Source of the DNA: an uncultured Macellibacteroides sp.
GTDB lineage: Bacteria > Bacteroidota > Bacteroidia > Bacteroidales > Tannerellaceae
Length of the DNA stretch: 64,000 nt
Direction: 5' to 3'
NCBI RefSeq assembly: GCF_963667135.1
Contig: NZ_OY762974.1
Span: forward strand, 1,612,001 to 1,676,000
Shown: piece by piece, positions 33,284 to 41,796 of the stretch
Layout of the letters: each line of letters opens with the position of its first letter
Numbering within the stretch: the first letter of the stretch is position 1
Notes under the pieces: generated by a model
Database searches by the model: none
Told to the model about the DNA's origin: nothing
The model's input: only the letters and a program-made list of their open reading frames with translations
Made by a program: the position numbers and the translations under genes

Positions 33284-34132
33284 ATGGTTAATAAGAGATT
33301 CGTTTGGGTGGCTATTCTCGTGATGGCTACTCTAAGCAGCTTGGCCTCTGCCAGCATTAAAGGAAATGGTACAATGATGACTAAAGAAATTAAAGTCTCT
33401 GAATATACGTCAATTCGTATGGGGGGCAATATTTCTACCTCTTTCGGAGATATGGTGAAGAGTCTTTTCTCGGGTGAAAACAAGGATAGTGCTACACCCA
33501 TTTTTATTTATACTCAGACACCCGGAAGTCCTACTGTAAAAGTCACAATCGATTCGAATTTGTATGATTACCTGGATATACATGTAGAGAATCGTCAGTT
33601 GGTTGTTCAGACGAAAGACAATAAACAATTGAATCCGACCCGTTATGAAATTCGCAGTCATTCTGCTTCTTTGAATGAGGTAAAGGTGGGAGGCAGTTCC
33701 GATTTCCGTATCGACGGACAGCTTACTACAAATGCCCTGACCCTTAAGATTTCTGGCTCCGGTTCTATCCGTGCCAAGGAAAATGTGAAGTCGGGAACGA
33801 TTAATGCCGGCGTTAGCGGAAGCGGTAATTTGTATTTGACTAACCTTCTGACCAATGACCTTGAAGTTCGTATATCAGGAAGCGGTAATGCCAATCTGGG
33901 AGGAAGTTCACAACGGGGAGATTTCGCGGTTTCGGGAAGTGGCAATGTGAATGCCTATGATTGCCGGATAAATGATCTGTCTTGTTCGGTATCCGGTAGC
34001 GGCGACATGAAAGTGCAGGCATTAAAAAGGCTAAAAGCATCGGTATCGGGAAGTGGAGATGTTGCTTATAAAGGAACTCCTGCCGTTGATATCCATACAT
34101 CCGGTTCCGGATCAATTCATCAGGCTAACTAA
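33284..34132 (+). CDS. GIN-domain (DUF2807) exported protein 1
   Basis: This 282-residue protein has a signal peptide (about residues 1-23, ending ASAS). A putative auto-transporter adhesin head GIN domain follows, predicted to fold as a right-handed beta-helix. The C-terminal half shows a regular repeat about every 20 residues centred on SGSG, for example KISGSGSIRA, GVSGSGNLYL, RISGSGNANL, AVSGSGNVNA, SVSGSGDMKV and SVSGSGDVAY. Function unknown; surface or periplasmic. It is followed 20 bp later by a paralogue. Confidence 0.88.
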   Translation: MVNKRFVWVAILVMATLSSLASASIKGNGTMMTKEIKVSEYTSIRMGGNISTSFGDMVKSLFSGENKDSATPIFIYTQTPGSPTVKVTIDSNLYDYLDIHVENRQLVVQTKDNKQLNPTRYEIRSHSASLNEVKVGGSSDFRIDGQLTTNALTLKISGSGSIRAKENVKSGTINAGVSGSGNLYLTNLLTNDLEVRISGSGNANLGGSSQRGDFAVSGSGNVNAYDCRINDLSCSVSGSGDMKVQALKRLKASVSGSGDVAYKGTPAVDIHTSGSGSIHQAN

Positions 34133-34152
34133 TCATAAAAAAAGAACTTAAA

Positions 34153-34944
34153 ATGAAAACAAAAGCATTATTTCTATCAACCTGTATGATGTTGTTGATG
34201 GCTTGCGGGTGCTCCATGCATGTTATAAAGGGTGATGGAAACCTTGTAACAGAAACCATTGCTATCTCTGATTACTCTGAAGTGTCTGTCAATGGAGGAA
34301 ATGTGGAATACATCTATCAGCAGGCAGACTCGGTTCCTTCTCTTGAAATTACGATTGACAAGAATCTTAAAGAGAATCTTGAAGTTAAAGTTGAGGGAGA
34401 TAAACTAATTATCCGCCCGATAAAAAGGGGAATGAATCTTAGTCCGACAGCTTTTATCATAAAAAGTAGCTCTGCTCATTTGAATAAAGTGGAATTTGCC
34501 GGCAGTGGAAAGTTTACGGTTGCCTCTCCGCTTACTACGACTAATCTTGATGTTAGCCTTGCCGGCAGCGGAAATGTATTTTTGGAAGATACCACTCGTG
34601 CCCAGAAAGTAAGTGTCGACATGGCTGGTAGCGGTAAATTTACTGCCAATTATATCGAAAGTAATGAATTGGGTGCTAAGATAGCAGGTTCTGGAGCAAT
34701 AGGACTTGCCGGAAAAGTACACACTTTCTCTCTGGATATTGCCGGCAGTGGCGATGTTAGTGCTTTCGATTGCGAAATATACGACTTTACATCTAACATA
34801 GCCGGCAGTGGCGAAGTGGATGTTACGGTAACAAACAGTATCAAATCGTCGGTTGCCGGCAGTGGAAAGATCCGCTATAAAGGTCCTGTAACTCAGATTG
34901 AAAGCTCCAATATGGGTTCCGGGAGTGTGACGAAAGTAGACTAG
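34153..34944 (+). CDS. GIN-domain (DUF2807) lipoprotein 2
   Basis: This 263-residue paralogue of the preceding gene is made as a lipoprotein (LLMACGC, first Cys at residue 18). Its beta-helix turns are marked by AGSG instead of SGSG (AGSGKFTV, AGSGNVFL, AGSGKFTA, AGSGAIGL, AGSGDVSA, AGSGEVDV, AGSGKIRY). The change of one residue at nearly every turn suggests repeat homogenisation within each paralogue. Function unknown. Its stop codon is one base from the stop of the convergent epimerase gene. Confidence 0.88.
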   Translation: MKTKALFLSTCMMLLMACGCSMHVIKGDGNLVTETIAISDYSEVSVNGGNVEYIYQQADSVPSLEITIDKNLKENLEVKVEGDKLIIRPIKRGMNLSPTAFIIKSSSAHLNKVEFAGSGKFTVASPLTTTNLDVSLAGSGNVFLEDTTRAQKVSVDMAGSGKFTANYIESNELGAKIAGSGAIGLAGKVHTFSLDIAGSGDVSAFDCEIYDFTSNIAGSGEVDVTVTNSIKSSVAGSGKIRYKGPVTQIESSNMGSGSVTKVD

Positions 34945-34945
34945 T

Positions 34946-35956
34946 TTACTTAAGCCACCCTTCTTTACGATACCATTCTATGCTCTCTTCCAGTCCCTTT
35001 CTTAAAGGGTAAGAGGCGATAAAACCTAAGTCATCCTGTAGCGGCGTAACATCGCAAATCCAGTTACGTTGCTTCAGGATGATGTATTTATCCGTATTTA
35101 ACGTCATTTCTTTTCCCAGCAATTTTCCTATCTGTTCCGAACACCAACAGGCAACTTTTACCAGTCCAAGGGGGATTCTGGCGTGAATAACTTTCTTCTT
35201 TTCCAGCAGTTCCTGAATTAAGTTGGCAAATGATTCGTCCGTATGTTGGTCTCCGTCGGCAACAAAATAATGCTTGTTTTTTATTTGTTCGTTTTCAATG
35301 GCCATAAAAGCAACGGTTGCCAGATCCTTTACGTAAATAAAGGTGATGCGCTGAGGGGTAAAGCCTACTGCCAGATCTAACCCGGACTGAATGCTCTTTA
35401 TTTCAAGGAAATAATCCCGGTCGCCAGGTCCGTATACGCCGGTTGGACGAAGTATTATCCATGGAAAGTATTTTTGGTCGCGCACGTATTGTTCTGCTTT
35501 CAGTTTGCTTTGTCCGTATACTGTATTCGGACGCTGGGTGTCGGAAAGATTGAAAGGGGTAAAATTTACTTCATCGCCTAGTCCGAAGCTGCTGAGGCTG
35601 CTCATCAGAATAAACTTTCGCGGAGCACATCCGGATGCATGGAGTGCTTCGAGAAGATTACGGGTGTGTTCGGCATTGACACGGAAGAAGTTCTCTTTTC
35701 GGAGGGTTTTGGTTAAACCGGCATTGTGAATTACGTAATCCCATGCTCCATGTAAAGCCGTGTATTCCGAAAGTTGTTCGGCTAGTTTCTTTGGATCATC
35801 ATATTTCAGGTCTATAAACTGAATACGTTTATCCTGTAATCGCGCCCTGCTACTGGTGGCACGTATGCCTGCCCAGGTTTCGTATCCTCTTCGCAGCGAT
35901 TCTTCTACCAAAGAGCTACCTATAAATCCACTTGCTCCTGTAATTAATACCTTCAT
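34946..35956 (-). CDS. NAD-dependent epimerase/dehydratase family protein
   Basis: This 336-residue extended short-chain dehydrogenase has the Rossmann motif GASGFIGSSL at residues 7-16. The catalytic motif is YGQSKLKAE, with Ser in MSSLSSFG and the Tyr-xxx-Lys pair intact. The substrate is probably a nucleotide sugar or similar metabolite; sequence alone does not specify it. It is monocistronic, with a -7 element at 35974-35981, and convergent with the GIN genes. Confidence 0.88.
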   Translation of the reverse strand: MKVLITGASGFIGSSLVEESLRRGYETWAGIRATSSRARLQDKRIQFIDLKYDDPKKLAEQLSEYTALHGAWDYVIHNAGLTKTLRKENFFRVNAEHTRNLLEALHASGCAPRKFILMSSLSSFGLGDEVNFTPFNLSDTQRPNTVYGQSKLKAEQYVRDQKYFPWIILRPTGVYGPGDRDYFLEIKSIQSGLDLAVGFTPQRITFIYVKDLATVAFMAIENEQIKNKHYFVADGDQHTDESFANLIQELLEKKKVIHARIPLGLVKVACWCSEQIGKLLGKEMTLNTDKYIILKQRNWICDVTPLQDDLGFIASYPLRKGLEESIEWYRKEGWLK

Positions 35957-35973
35957 CAGTACTTCTTTTTATG

Positions 35974-35981
35974 CAAAAGTA
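35974..35981 (-). promoter_or_regulatory. -7 promoter element for the epimerase
   Basis: The minus strand reads TACTTTTG, 17 bp before the epimerase ATG and just downstream of the GH42 terminator. Confidence 0.5.
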
Positions 35982-36003
35982 GTATTTTTTTTTAAAAAGC
36001 GAA

Positions 36004-36046
36004 CGGTCTGCATCCCGATGCTTTTAGCAGCAGTGGATGCAGACCG
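36004..36046 (-). terminator. Intrinsic terminator after the GH42 gene
   Basis: A 12-bp perfect stem, CGGTCTGCATCC (36004-36015) with GGATGCAGACCG (36035-36046), is followed on the minus strand by a T-rich run (35984-35999). Confidence 0.75.
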
Positions 36047-36065
36047 GTTTTATGAAACAGGGTTA

Positions 36066-38141
36066 TTACTCTTTCCAGACCAATACGCCTGCGGTAGGTA
36101 TTTGTTTCTCTCCAACCAAGACTTTTGCCTTGTCGCTTAATGGGAAATCGAATGCAACAGGACCATAATTTACGGCAATCCCGAATCCGTCGCGGTATTC
36201 CATCCATACTCCCTCGGGAAGATCCAGCAAGGATGTATTGTTAAGCGCATATACCCGTTTCAACACTTCTTTTTCCAAAGAACCGTCGCGGCTGTCTACT
36301 CCCACATAGGTAATACTTCCTTTTCCTAACGTACGATGGAGAACGGCAGCTTTGCCGGCATAGAAATCGTTTACGTAACTTCCCCATACTTCGGTCTGCG
36401 CTTCGGGAGTGAATACTTCTCCCCAGCTTACCCATGGATAGTTTTTTCCGTTTAGGCTTACGGCACCCGGATCCGAAGGAACCAGCAAATCAAAGAAATC
36501 CATTTTAGCTCCGATCAAATCGGCGATTTTCCCTCCGAAAGGAAGTTCAAACAACCTGTCGGAACGATCTTTTTGTCCGCTGCGGCACGAAAGGATCAGA
36601 TGCCCTCCCTGTTTTGCATAGGTAGTCCATTTTTCAATCAGTTGATCGTCTACCAATTGGTAAGCAGGAGCAATTAATACAGGATATTTGCTCCAATCAG
36701 CGTTTTCATTGATTACATCAACCGGCGCGCCAAAGCTTTTAAGAGGTTTGTAATACTTTTGAATGTGACTGTCCGTGTTCCATTCCTGCGTTTGTTTTTG
36801 TTTGCTCATACTCCAGGAATTGTCCACGTTATACAAAATAGCCGTTTTGCGTTTTGCATAGGTTGCCGGTTGGGTAGCCTTCGCATTGTATTCCTTACGG
36901 AGTTTGGCAATATCTTTTATAAACTGCTGGTATTCCAATCCACCCCGCGACGGAGTAACACCATCGGTTCCTACGATGCCTGCGTGATACTGTTCGTCTC
37001 CGTAGATAGGCTGACGGAACCGATAGGTGCATGTAAAGTCGCTGCCTCCTGCAAACACCGACCATAACCACAAGCGAACGGCTCCCGGATAGGGTTGCGG
37101 ATTAATGCTGCCCCAGTTTACCTGACCCGGCTGAAGCTCCATTACTCCGTAAATACCTCCGATCGGACGGAAAAAATCGTTTGCAAAAGGAATCAACATG
37201 GGATCGCCAATACGATATCCCTTTTGACCGATACCCAATCCTCCTGAAACGATATAGCGAGTATAGCTGTAAAAGTCGAACAATTTGGACAACCCAATGT
37301 GTCCGGCCTGGAAGTCGGGGATATAGTTTGAGGTAATCCATTGATCCGGATTGCTGAACTTATGTATTTCGGCTGCTTGCTCATCCAGAAAAGAAGCCGT
37401 TTGATAGGCGTTAAACCGTCTGAAATCCAACATCTGATGCGGATTTTGTCCCCAGTTGGAAGGTAATGGAAAGTTAATCTGATCAAAAGAGCTGTAAATC
37501 TGGCTCCAGAAAGCTGTTCCCCAGGTCTTGTTCAGCTCTTGAATATTGTTGCTGTACTTGTTGCGCAGGAAAGAACGGAACCGCAATAAGGCATCTTCAT
37601 TAAAATCCTGGCGAACACCTGGCTCATTGTCGAGCTGCCAGCCGATAACCCGGGTGTCTTTTCCGTATCTTTTGGCCAGCTCGGAAATCATTTTCAGCGA
37701 GTATTGGCGATAAAATGTACTGGAGAATGAGGCATGCTGCCGGGACCCGTGGTCTGTGGTTGTTCCATTTTCATTCTTGATCAGAATCTCCGGATGCTTG
37801 CGGGTGAGCCAGACAGGAGGTGTGGCAGTGGATGTGCACAAAATTACTTTCAGGTTGTGCTTGGCAGCCAATGTAACAGCCTTATCCAGCCAGGCAAAAT
37901 CGTACTTACCCTCTTCGGGTTCCAATTGTGCCCAGGCAAATTCGGCAAAGTGCGTAAACTCGAATCCCATTTCGGACATCTTTTGCAAATCGCGGTCCCA
38001 CTGACTTTCATCCCAGTGTTCCGGATAATAATAGGCTCCCACAGTCGTTAAGTTCTTTTTGGGGAAAAATACCTTTTTCTCTTGTGCGTACAAAGCACAA
38101 ACAAACAATAGTAATAAGATAAAACACAGTGATTTTCGCAT
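36066..38141 (-). CDS. GH42 family beta-galactosidase, exported
   Basis: This 691-residue enzyme has a signal peptide (about residues 1-19, ending LYAQ). A GH42 TIM barrel starts TVGAYYYPEHWDESQWDRDL, with acid/base Glu173 in WQLDNEPG and nucleophile Glu335 in YGVMELQPGQVNWG. A trimerisation/GATase-like domain follows. It should hydrolyse beta-galactosides in the periplasm or at the surface. The start at 38141 (MRKSLCFILL) was preferred to 38186 because it gives a clean signal peptide. No SusCD pair is next to it. Confidence 0.92.
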   Translation of the reverse strand: MRKSLCFILLLLFVCALYAQEKKVFFPKKNLTTVGAYYYPEHWDESQWDRDLQKMSEMGFEFTHFAEFAWAQLEPEEGKYDFAWLDKAVTLAAKHNLKVILCTSTATPPVWLTRKHPEILIKNENGTTTDHGSRQHASFSSTFYRQYSLKMISELAKRYGKDTRVIGWQLDNEPGVRQDFNEDALLRFRSFLRNKYSNNIQELNKTWGTAFWSQIYSSFDQINFPLPSNWGQNPHQMLDFRRFNAYQTASFLDEQAAEIHKFSNPDQWITSNYIPDFQAGHIGLSKLFDFYSYTRYIVSGGLGIGQKGYRIGDPMLIPFANDFFRPIGGIYGVMELQPGQVNWGSINPQPYPGAVRLWLWSVFAGGSDFTCTYRFRQPIYGDEQYHAGIVGTDGVTPSRGGLEYQQFIKDIAKLRKEYNAKATQPATYAKRKTAILYNVDNSWSMSKQKQTQEWNTDSHIQKYYKPLKSFGAPVDVINENADWSKYPVLIAPAYQLVDDQLIEKWTTYAKQGGHLILSCRSGQKDRSDRLFELPFGGKIADLIGAKMDFFDLLVPSDPGAVSLNGKNYPWVSWGEVFTPEAQTEVWGSYVNDFYAGKAAVLHRTLGKGSITYVGVDSRDGSLEKEVLKRVYALNNTSLLDLPEGVWMEYRDGFGIAVNYGPVAFDFPLSDKAKVLVGEKQIPTAGVLVWKE

Positions 38142-38177
38142 GGTTTTTACAATTAAATTGATTCTACAATAAAATAA

Positions 38178-38209
38178 AAAGGGCACAACTCCTTTAGCTG
38201 TGCCCTTTC
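38178..38209 (-). terminator. Intrinsic terminator after the Na/Pi transporter gene
   Basis: AAAGGGCACA (38178-38187) pairs with TGTGCCCTTT (38200-38209), flanked by an A/T-rich run. On the minus strand it follows the transporter stop at 38227. Confidence 0.7.
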
Positions 38210-38226
38210 TTAACTACGGTGCACGT

Positions 38227-40032
38227 TTATATTTTCTTTTCTACAACAGCTTGTACAACATTTATGACATAGTCGCCCAATTTCTCGCATTCTGCAACCA
38301 TATCCATGTAATATACACCAACCTGGTAATCGTATTGCTTAAGGTTGATGTCTTCCATGTTTTTGATCTTTAGCTGATTGCGATAGTTGTTAATCTCGTT
38401 TTCAATATTGTAAGAAACATTGATGTCATCATGAACTACTTCCGCTTTGTGCAGAACCACGTTCATTTCTTTGATAGCCTGATCAACAATGGCAAACATC
38501 TGATCCATGTTGTGATTCAATCCTTCGGTGAATTCGCCCTTTCCTTCGTTACGGCGTCTTATTGCACGAGCTAGATTATTGCATGAATCTGCAATACTTT
38601 CTATTTCGGTAACAGCACGTAACATGGTGCGGATTTCTTCTTTACTTTCCGAACTCAACCTGCCTTCTGAAACAAAAGTAAGATAATTTGCAATTTCTAC
38701 TTCCATCCGGTCGCTAATACTTTCATATTTTTCAATCCGGCTGTAAATTTTCAGAAAATTATCTTCATTTTTCTCGTAAAAAAGGTCTTTCACCATACCA
38801 AGCATCCGGTAAGTCCGCTCTCCGTATACAGCAATTTCTTTTTTTGCCTGCATCAGCGAAAGCTCGGCAGTTGAAAGAATACCGGAAGGGATGTATCGTA
38901 ATTGAAACTCCTCTTCTTCTTCGGTTGTTTTAGGTTTAATGAGGGCAGAGCAAACATATACATATAGCTTGACAAACCATATCATAATACAAATATTGGT
39001 TATATTAAACATGGTGTGAAATAAAGAAAGACCATAGGACACGGATATCTGCAACGTAAGCAGCTGTTTTTGCAATGCAATCAGCTTCGGATCACTCAAT
39101 TCTGTGTTGGAGGTAATAAGAGAAACAGTTCTGGAATCTAAACCCTTAAGAAACTCGGTAATCTGATGCGGATCGCCCGGGCCATAATTTGTAACGATCC
39201 ACGAAACCATTTGGGTAAAAGGATAGAAAAGAGCCATTACCCAGAGTACGCCAAATACATTAAACAATAAATGAGCTATTGCCGCTCTTTTTGCTGAAAC
39301 ATTTGCCGGTATTGCAGCCAAATTGGCTGTAATGGTGGTCCCAATGTTTTCGCCTAATATCATTGCTGCAGCCATATCATACGGAATCCAACCCTTTGTA
39401 CACATAATTAGCGTAATGGCAACGGTTGCACTGGATGATTGAACAATGATGGTAAGCAGAGTTCCTATGCCAAGAAAAATAAAAAGAGAGGCATACCCCA
39501 TGGAGGTGTAGTTCTGAAGAAAGGCGAGAATCTGAGGATTGCTTTGTAAGTCAGGGACAGAATCCTTTAAATAGTCCAATCCCATAAACAGGAAAGCGAA
39601 ACCCATTAAAAACTCTCCAATCGACTTTCGCCGGCTTTTCTCTGAAAAAATAAGCGGAATGCTTAGTCCGATTAGAGGAATGGCAAAAGCACTTATGTCT
39701 ACTTTGAATCCAAAAAGAGAAATAATCCAGGCAGTAACAGTGGTTCCAACATTGGCCCCCATAATTACACCTATGGATTGGGCCAGAGAAAGAAGCCCCG
39801 CGTTTACAAAACTTACAACCATGACGGTTGTAGCACTAGAAGACTGTATTAGCCCTGTAATTAAAACACCTGTAAGAACTCCTGTAAAACGGTTGGAAGT
39901 CATTGCAGATAGGATAGAACGCATTTTATCCCCTGCGACTTTCTGAAGCCCTTCGCTCATTATTTTCATTCCGTACAGGAATAAACCCAGTGAGCCGATA
40001 AGCGTCAGAAAGTCAAAAAATGAATAGTCCAT
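38227..40032 (-). CDS. Na/Pi cotransporter with C-terminal PhoU-like domain
   Basis: This 601-residue membrane protein has the paired Na/Pi repeats marked by QSSSATTVMVVSFVNAG and VQSSSATVAITLIM, typical of the NptA/YjbB family. It has about 8-9 membrane helices in the first 370 residues. A cytoplasmic PhoU-like helical domain fills about residues 390-590. The family moves phosphate with sodium. It is monocistronic, with a promoter element at 40089-40096, and divergent from the nucleoside kinase. Confidence 0.92.
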   Translation of the reverse strand: MDYSFFDFLTLIGSLGLFLYGMKIMSEGLQKVAGDKMRSILSAMTSNRFTGVLTGVLITGLIQSSSATTVMVVSFVNAGLLSLAQSIGVIMGANVGTTVTAWIISLFGFKVDISAFAIPLIGLSIPLIFSEKSRRKSIGEFLMGFAFLFMGLDYLKDSVPDLQSNPQILAFLQNYTSMGYASLFIFLGIGTLLTIIVQSSSATVAITLIMCTKGWIPYDMAAAMILGENIGTTITANLAAIPANVSAKRAAIAHLLFNVFGVLWVMALFYPFTQMVSWIVTNYGPGDPHQITEFLKGLDSRTVSLITSNTELSDPKLIALQKQLLTLQISVSYGLSLFHTMFNITNICIMIWFVKLYVYVCSALIKPKTTEEEEEFQLRYIPSGILSTAELSLMQAKKEIAVYGERTYRMLGMVKDLFYEKNEDNFLKIYSRIEKYESISDRMEVEIANYLTFVSEGRLSSESKEEIRTMLRAVTEIESIADSCNNLARAIRRRNEGKGEFTEGLNHNMDQMFAIVDQAIKEMNVVLHKAEVVHDDINVSYNIENEINNYRNQLKIKNMEDINLKQYDYQVGVYYMDMVAECEKLGDYVINVVQAVVEKKI

Positions 40033-40088
40033 TTAAAAATCGATTAATTGGATCGTAATATCCGATTTATATTTCTAACTTTATGGTG

Positions 40089-40096
40089 CAAAATTA
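40089..40096 (-). promoter_or_regulatory. -7 promoter element for the Na/Pi transporter
   Basis: The minus strand reads TAATTTTG, 57 bp before the transporter start. A near-consensus plus-strand TAACTTTA at 40076-40083 may serve the divergent kinase gene. Confidence 0.4.
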
Positions 40097-40115
40097 TTAA
40101 AAATGTTGAAAAGAT

Positions 40116-41783
40116 ATGGCCGAAACGATCACAATCTACTGTAAGAATAACAATATGTATAAAGATGTCCCCCTTGGTTCTACCTTGCTGGATATTTATG
40201 CCGCAGTAGGAAGTCCGCTTGTACATCGCCCGATGAACGCCCGTGTGAACAATAAAGTGGAAGGACTTACCTTCAGGTGTTATTACCCTAAGGATGTTGA
40301 ATTTATAGATTATACCCAATTGTCTGGATTACGTACTTATGTACGTTCGCTGTGTTTTATTTTTTCCAAAGCAGTACACGATGTATTGCCAACGGCAACT
40401 CTTAATCTGGAACATCCTGTTTCCAAAGGGTATTTTTGTAAGATACACAACGGGAAATCGATCGATCATCAGACTATTGAGAAGATCAGAACGAGAATGC
40501 GGGAGATAATTGATTCCGATATTCCTTTCCGGTTTAAGAATACCCGGACTTCCGATGCCGTTAAGCTGTTTCATGAAAGGGGGTTGTACGATAAAGAGCT
40601 TTTAGTGGAAACAACCGGGATGCCTTATACCATGTACTACGATTTAGACGGGTATATCAATTATTTCTACGGTTGTCTGACACCTTCTACAGGATATATT
40701 CAGTTGTTTGATATTGTCCCTTATTTCGACGGGGTCCTTTTGCGTATTCCAAAACGTTCCAATCCCATGGAGCTTGAACCGGTAATACAACAAGATAAAA
40801 TGTTTCAGGCCTATAAGGAGCATCTTACTTTGCTTGAGACAGTAGGGTTAAGTAATGTAGGCGATTTAAACGTAGCCATCCGTAAAGGCTTAACTCCGGA
40901 GATTATCATGGTATCTGAAGCCATGCAGGAGAAGGCTGTAGCTAAGATTGCCGAAGAAATTGCAGGTCGTTTCAAAGACGGTGTGCGTGTGGTACTTATT
41001 TCGGGACCGTCGTCGTCGGGTAAAACCACTTTCTGTAAACGGCTTCAGATTCAGCTTATCACCAACCTGATTCATCCTGTCAGTATTTCGCTGGACGATT
41101 ATTTTCTGAACAGAGAGCATACTCCAAAGGATGAGAAAGGAGAGTATGACTTCGAGTCGCTTTACGCGCTTGACCTTCCGTATTTTAACAGCGATCTTCA
41201 AAAAGTAATCGACGGGGAGGAAGTGGAACTTCCTACCTTTAGTTTTGAAACCGGATCGCGGATGTATAAAGGCAATAAACTGAAAATGGAGAAAAACTCT
41301 ATGCTTATTATTGAAGGAATACATGCCCTTAATCCTGAGTTAACACCTACGATCGACGATCGCTACAAGTATAAAGTGTATGTTTCGGCGTTGACTTCCA
41401 TTTCGCTGGATAACCATAACTGGATTCCTACCACAGACAACCGTTTGTTAAGGAGAATTGTCCGCGACTACCGTTTCCGGGGGTATTCGGCCAAAGAAAC
41501 CATTGCCCGTTGGGAGAGTGTGCGGAAAGGCGAAGATAAATGGATTTTTCCTTTCCAGGAGAATGCGGACGCAATGTTTAACAGTGCCATGCTCTACGAG
41601 TTGGCGGCTTTGAGAAAATATGCAGAACCAATCCTTATGGAAGTAATGGAAATAGAAGAAGAGAACGCGGAGGCTTACCGCTTGATTCGTTTTCTGCGTT
41701 ACTTTAATTATATCCACGAAACAGAACTTCCCGCCACCTCGTTGTTACGAGAATTTTTGGGAGGCAGCAGCTTCCGTTATTAA
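40116..41783 (+). CDS. Chimeric nucleoside (uridine-type) kinase with TGS/ThrRS-like N-terminus
   Basis: This 555-residue protein is a fusion. The first 60 residues resemble a TGS domain (ITIYCKNNNMYKDVPLGSTL). Residues about 60-230 resemble the threonyl-tRNA synthetase second additional domain. Residues about 285-500 are a uridine kinase-like P-loop kinase with Walker A GPSSSGKTTF and SLDDYFLNR. Another marked stretch is IIEGIHALNP. Nucleoside kinases with this layout are widespread in Bacteroidota and Firmicutes. The phosphate acceptor is probably uridine/cytidine or another nucleoside; the role of the N-terminal part is unknown. Confidence 0.9.
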   Translation: MAETITIYCKNNNMYKDVPLGSTLLDIYAAVGSPLVHRPMNARVNNKVEGLTFRCYYPKDVEFIDYTQLSGLRTYVRSLCFIFSKAVHDVLPTATLNLEHPVSKGYFCKIHNGKSIDHQTIEKIRTRMREIIDSDIPFRFKNTRTSDAVKLFHERGLYDKELLVETTGMPYTMYYDLDGYINYFYGCLTPSTGYIQLFDIVPYFDGVLLRIPKRSNPMELEPVIQQDKMFQAYKEHLTLLETVGLSNVGDLNVAIRKGLTPEIIMVSEAMQEKAVAKIAEEIAGRFKDGVRVVLISGPSSSGKTTFCKRLQIQLITNLIHPVSISLDDYFLNREHTPKDEKGEYDFESLYALDLPYFNSDLQKVIDGEEVELPTFSFETGSRMYKGNKLKMEKNSMLIIEGIHALNPELTPTIDDRYKYKVYVSALTSISLDNHNWIPTTDNRLLRRIVRDYRFRGYSAKETIARWESVRKGEDKWIFPFQENADAMFNSAMLYELAALRKYAEPILMEVMEIEEENAEAYRLIRFLRYFNYIHETELPATSLLREFLGGSSFRY

Positions 41784-41796
41784 CAGCTTTCTGTTT

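Noticed and set aside
33784-34110. SGSG-coding repeats as a DNA tandem repeat
   Set aside because: The periodicity is at the protein level with varied codons and spacing, explained by beta-helix turns of the GIN domain.
36066-38141. GH42 gene as part of a second SusCD glycan locus
   Set aside because: No SusC/SusD, regulator or further glycosidase lies next to it; it has its own terminator and stands alone.
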